Source of the DNA: an uncultured Clostridia bacterium
GTDB taxonomy: Bacteria; Bacillota; Clostridia; UBA1381; UMGS1253
Direction of reading: 5' to 3'
DNA length: 8,154 bases
NCBI GenBank assembly: GCA_937892135.1
Contig: CALAUK010000111.1
Coordinates: 1-8,154 of the forward strand
Numbering within the stretch: the first letter of the stretch is position 1; every line of letters begins with the position of its first letter. The position numbers were made by a program, and so were the translations under genes. Shown in pieces: positions 6,443 through 8,154 of the stretch. A model generated the notes under the pieces. The model saw only the letters and a program-made list of their open reading frames with translations. It did not search any database and was not told the DNA's origin.

Positions 6443-6449
6443 GTCGACA
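6443..6449 (-). promoter_or_regulatory. Spo0A-box-like site upstream of spoIIA
   Basis: TGTCGAC on the minus strand matches the Spo0A box TGnCGAA at 6 of 7 positions and is preceded by T-rich sequence as in real boxes. It lies about 75 bp upstream of the predicted spoIIA transcription start. In Bacillus, Spo0A activates spoIIA from such upstream boxes. It is a single imperfect site, so the call is tentative. Confidence 0.35.
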
Positions 6450-6479
6450 AAAAAAGAGAGAAGAAATTTCTTCTCTCTT
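6449..6479 (-). terminator. Rho-independent terminator of the Lrp gene
   Basis: A perfect 26-bp palindrome (6454-6479, centre AAATTT) forms a GAGAGAAGAA-type stem. On the minus strand it is followed by a run of seven T (6449-6455). It begins 15 bp after the Lrp stop codon. Together with the hairpin at 6395-6434 it forms tandem stops between the Lrp gene and spoIIA. Confidence 0.85.
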
Positions 6480-6494
6480 AAAATAAATTTTAAA

Positions 6495-6941
6495 TTAAAG
6501 CTCAACGTCTTCAAGCACAACATTTCTTGGTTCGACCGAGGTTGAGAAAACTATCTGCGTCTGAGTAACACCAAACTGCTGAAGCTTTCCTACAAAAGCC
6601 TCAAGCTCCTGTGTGCTCGGGAACGAAACCTTAATAAGCATCGAAAACTGACCTGTTACGCAGTTACATTCAAGCACATTAGGGCACGATTTTATAAACG
6701 GATAAAAGGTCTGCCTGTCGGTCGGTGGGACTTCAAGGTTAATAAAAGCGGTTATATGATAGCCGAGCTTTAAGTGATTTATATTTGCGCTGTAGCCTGT
6801 GATATAACCTTCCTGCTCGAGCTTTTCTATTCTTGCAGACACTGCAGGAGACGACAAAAACACCTCGCTTGCAATCTGCTTTAAAGGAGTTCTTGCATTT
6901 TCAGTAAGAATTTTAAGGATTTTTTTATCAATTTTATCCAT
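6495..6941 (-). CDS. Lrp/AsnC-family transcriptional regulator
   Basis: This 148-residue protein has the standard Lrp architecture. An N-terminal winged helix-turn-helix begins MDKIDKKILKILTENART, with the recognition region SSPAVSARIEKLEQEGYITGY (about 30-50, first and last residues given by position). A C-terminal RAM/AsnC ligand-binding domain contains CNCVTGQFSMLIKV (about 92-105), including the G-D/Q-x-D-type turn seen in amino-acid binders. These proteins form dimers to octamers that respond to amino acids. The reading frame is open further upstream, but ATG 6939-6941 is chosen because AGAGGG is 5 nt upstream, the domain starts there, and the promoter at 6976-7003 would exclude a longer product. 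It is divergent from ilvB, which suggests control of ilvB, itself, or both by a branched-chain amino acid. The effector is not readable from sequence. Confidence 0.93.
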   Translation of the reverse strand: MDKIDKKILKILTENARTPLKQIASEVFLSSPAVSARIEKLEQEGYITGYSANINHLKLGYHITAFINLEVPPTDRQTFYPFIKSCPNVLECNCVTGQFSMLIKVSFPSTQELEAFVGKLQQFGVTQTQIVFSTSVEPRNVVLEDVEL

Positions 6942-6969
6942 TTGAACCCTCTTTTCACTTTCTTTTATT

Positions 6970-7028
6970 AAGTTTATTATATCATACCACCAAAAAATGT
7001 CAATAAAAAAGTTTATTAAAAAAAGTTT
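6970..7028. repeat. Repeated AAGTTT-type motif across the Lrp-ilvB divergent promoters
   Basis: AAGTTTATTA occurs exactly twice in direct orientation (6970-6979 and 7009-7018), flanking and partly overlapping the Lrp promoter. A longer AAAAAAGTTT occurs at 7005-7014 and again at 7019-7028, a 14-bp period, reaching the ilvB -35 region. Lrp proteins often bind several degenerate AT-rich sites, so these could be operator sites. AT-rich composition makes chance repeats likely. Confidence 0.35.
6976..7003 (-). promoter_or_regulatory. Sigma-A promoter of the Lrp gene
   Basis: On the minus strand, perfect TTGACA (6998-7003) and perfect TATAAT (6976-6981) are separated by 16 bp, about 35 bp upstream of the Lrp start codon. 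The -35 element is about 23 bp from that of the divergent ilvB promoter, so one bound protein could affect both. Confidence 0.8.
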
Positions 7029-7055
7029 GCGTTTGGCGAAAAAAAGTAGTATAAT
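7027..7055 (+). promoter_or_regulatory. Promoter of ilvB with weak -35 element
   Basis: A perfect TATAAT (7050-7055) has TTGCGT (7027-7032) at a 17-bp spacing, matching the -35 consensus only in TTG. A weak -35 fits a promoter that depends on, or is tuned by, a regulator. Transcription would start near 7062, giving a leader of about 28 nt, so there is no room for a T-box or leader-peptide attenuator of the kind often found before ilv genes. Confidence 0.6.
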
Positions 7056-7089
7056 TATAAACAAGTATCTTAAAAGGAGGGTGCGTTAT

Positions 7090-8154
7090 ATGATGACTAA
7101 CGGTGCGCACATAGTATTAAATGTACTTGCTGAGCAGAACACGGACACAGTTTTCTGCTATCCGGGCGGTGCGGTCATAGAGCTTTTTGACGCACTCTAT
7201 GATCACAAAGACACTATAAAGCAGATTGTTACTTCGCACGAACAGGGGGCAGCTCACGCGGCGGATGGATATGCCCGTTCCACCGGTAAGGTTGGCGTAT
7301 GTCTGGCGACCAGTGGTCCCGGTGCGACGAATCTGGTGACCGGTATTGCGACTGCGTATATGGACAGCATTCCCATGGTGGCGTTCACCGGAAATGTGGC
7401 GACTTCCGGCCTCGGAAAGGACAGCTTCCAGGAGGTATATATTGCAGGTATCACCATGCCCATCACGAAGCACAATTTTGTGGTTGATCGGGTGGAGGAT
7501 CTGGCAGACGTGATGCGTCAGGCGTTTGAGATTGCACAGTCCGGCAGAAAAGGGCCGGTTCTCGTGGATATTCCGAAGGATGTGTCTGCGGCGGTATGCG
7601 AGTTTATTCCCGCAGAGAAGGTTTGTGATACATACGAAACCGTGATTGATGAGGCCGCAATTCTGCGTGTGGCAGAGCTGATCAATGCGGCGGAGCGTCC
7701 GGTGGTGTACTACGGCGGCGGTGTGGTTGCATCTGAGGCAGGAGAGGAGCTTCGGGAGCTTTTGCACAAGGCAGAGATTCCCGCGACCTATACCATCATG
7801 GCGGCAGGTGCGCTGGGCTACGGTGAGCCGCTGAATCTTGGTATGGTAGGTATGCACGGACTGAAGACCACCAACCTGGCGGTGGATCAGGCGGATCTGG
7901 TGTTGGCGATCGGAACACGTTTCAGCGACCGCGTGGCATTGAATCCCGGTAAATTTGCGAAGAAGGCGAAGATCGTACATATCGACATTGATCAGAGCGA
8001 GGTAAATAAAAATGTCCGCGTGGACGAGAGTCTGATCGGACAGGTGAAGGATATTTTGACTGCACTGTTGCCGAAGGTGAAGGAGAATCGTCATCCTGCG
8101 TGGATGGAGCAGATCGCAGCGTGGAAGGCGGAGGATTATATTCCGGAGGACAGT
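7090..8154 (+). CDS. ilvB: Acetolactate synthase large subunit, N-terminal 355 codons (runs off window)
   Basis: This enzyme joins two pyruvates (or pyruvate and 2-oxobutyrate) in the first shared step of valine, leucine and isoleucine synthesis, using thiamine diphosphate and FAD. The ORF stays open to the right edge, and about 200 residues of a roughly 560-residue family are missing. The N-terminal ThDP-PYR domain shows CYPGGAVIELFDAL (about 23-36), the catalytic Glu51 in SHEQGAAHAADGYA, and ATSGPGATNLVTGIATAYMD. KDSFQEVYIAGITMPITKHNF follows, split by position at about 127-147. The central FAD-binding domain is visible to GTRFSDRV and beyond. ATG 7090 has AAAAGGAGG (7072-7080) 9 nt upstream; ATG 7093 is a one-residue alternative. 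Codon use changes sharply inside the gene, from neighbour-like to GC-rich. Divergence from the Lrp gene supports a biosynthetic rather than catabolic (AlsS) role. Confidence 0.95.
   Translation, partial: MMTNGAHIVLNVLAEQNTDTVFCYPGGAVIELFDALYDHKDTIKQIVTSHEQGAAHAADGYARSTGKVGVCLATSGPGATNLVTGIATAYMDSIPMVAFTGNVATSGLGKDSFQEVYIAGITMPITKHNFVVDRVEDLADVMRQAFEIAQSGRKGPVLVDIPKDVSAAVCEFIPAEKVCDTYETVIDEAAILRVAELINAAERPVVYYGGGVVASEAGEELRELLHKAEIPATYTIMAAGALGYGEPLNLGMVGMHGLKTTNLAVDQADLVLAIGTRFSDRVALNPGKFAKKAKIVHIDIDQSEVNKNVRVDESLIGQVKDILTALLPKVKENRHPAWMEQIAAWKAEDYIPEDS
7219..8154. other. Segment with base and codon use unlike the rest of the window
   Basis: From about 7220-7290 to the right edge, GC content rises to roughly 50-62% in the 60-base lines I counted, against about 35-47% in feoB lines. 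Codon choice also changes. Of the first four isoleucine codons of ilvB, three are ATA, and none of the following roughly 20 is. After about 7300, leucine is mainly CTG and threonine mainly ACC, while the other genes here favour CTT, TTA, ACA and ATA. The start, ribosome binding site and upstream DNA are native-like. Confidence 0.6.

Noticed and set aside
6317..6523. Short minus-strand frame between spoIIAA and the Lrp gene
   Set aside because: It overlaps both genes and covers two hairpins and the spoIIA promoter. The predicted peptide has no recognisable feature.
6531..6537. Second Spo0A-box-like sequence within the Lrp coding region
   Set aside because: It matches 6 of 7 positions but lies inside a coding sequence more than 150 bp from the spoIIA start, so chance is the simpler explanation.
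6942..7064. N-terminal extension of the Lrp protein to an ATG at 7062-7064
   Set aside because: The extension crosses a consensus promoter, is rich in Phe and Ile without a domain, and the internal ATG at 6941 has a good Shine-Dalgarno and the normal family start.
7117..8094. A 325-codon open frame on the minus strand opposite ilvB
   Set aside because: It mirrors the ilvB coding frame and arises from its GC-rich codon choice. It has no ribosome binding site, its sequence is rich in His, Cys and Arg in no known pattern, and ilvB is unmistakable on the other strand.

Overview
The window looks like ordinary chromosomal DNA from a low-GC, endospore-forming Firmicute of the class Clostridia. The reasons are a complete spoIIA operon (spoIIAA-spoIIAB-sigF), consensus sigma-A promoters, AT-rich intergenic DNA with strong Shine-Dalgarno sequences, a feoA-feoB-small Cys-rich protein cluster of clostridial type, and AT-leaning codon use (frequent ATA, AAA, TTA and CTT). 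I cannot name a species.

Layout, left to right. (1) 1-520, minus: the N-terminal 173 residues of a WecG/TagA/CpsF-family glycosyltransferase, cut by the window edge. (2) 521-665: a divergent promoter region with a minus-strand promoter, a 12-bp palindrome and a perfect-consensus plus-strand promoter. (3) 666-3078, plus: a ferrous iron uptake operon, feoA, feoB and a 47-residue FeoB-associated Cys-rich membrane protein, with overlapping stop and start codons. It ends in a bidirectional terminator whose loop contains the last stop codon. (4) 3096-4820, minus: an alpha-phosphohexomutase (phosphoglucomutase/phosphomannomutase) with its own promoter. (5) 4884-6333, minus: the spoIIA operon. Upstream lie a candidate sigma-H promoter, a Spo0A-box-like site and two hairpins. 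(6) 6495-6941, minus: an Lrp/AsnC regulator. (7) 7090-8154, plus: the first 355 codons of an acetolactate synthase large subunit, divergent from the Lrp gene and running off the right edge.

How the genes work together. FeoA, FeoB and the small protein form one Fe(II) import unit. SpoIIAA, SpoIIAB and sigma-F form the partner-switching module that turns on forespore transcription early in sporulation. The divergent Lrp/ilvB pair suggests local control of branched-chain amino-acid synthesis by an amino-acid-responsive regulator. The mutase and the TagA-like enzyme belong to sugar-phosphate and cell-envelope glycan metabolism, but nothing in the sequence links them to each other.

The window does not contain an obviously new system. 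The most notable point is a sharp change in codon use about 130-200 bp into ilvB, which suggests recombination, recent transfer or a chimeric assembly. Next are a sigma-H -35 element embedded in a hairpin arm, and a sigma-F that starts at TTG and lacks the usual N-terminal ~33 residues. No tRNA, rRNA, CRISPR array, insertion sequence or riboswitch was seen, and no gene-free stretch exceeds 300 bases.
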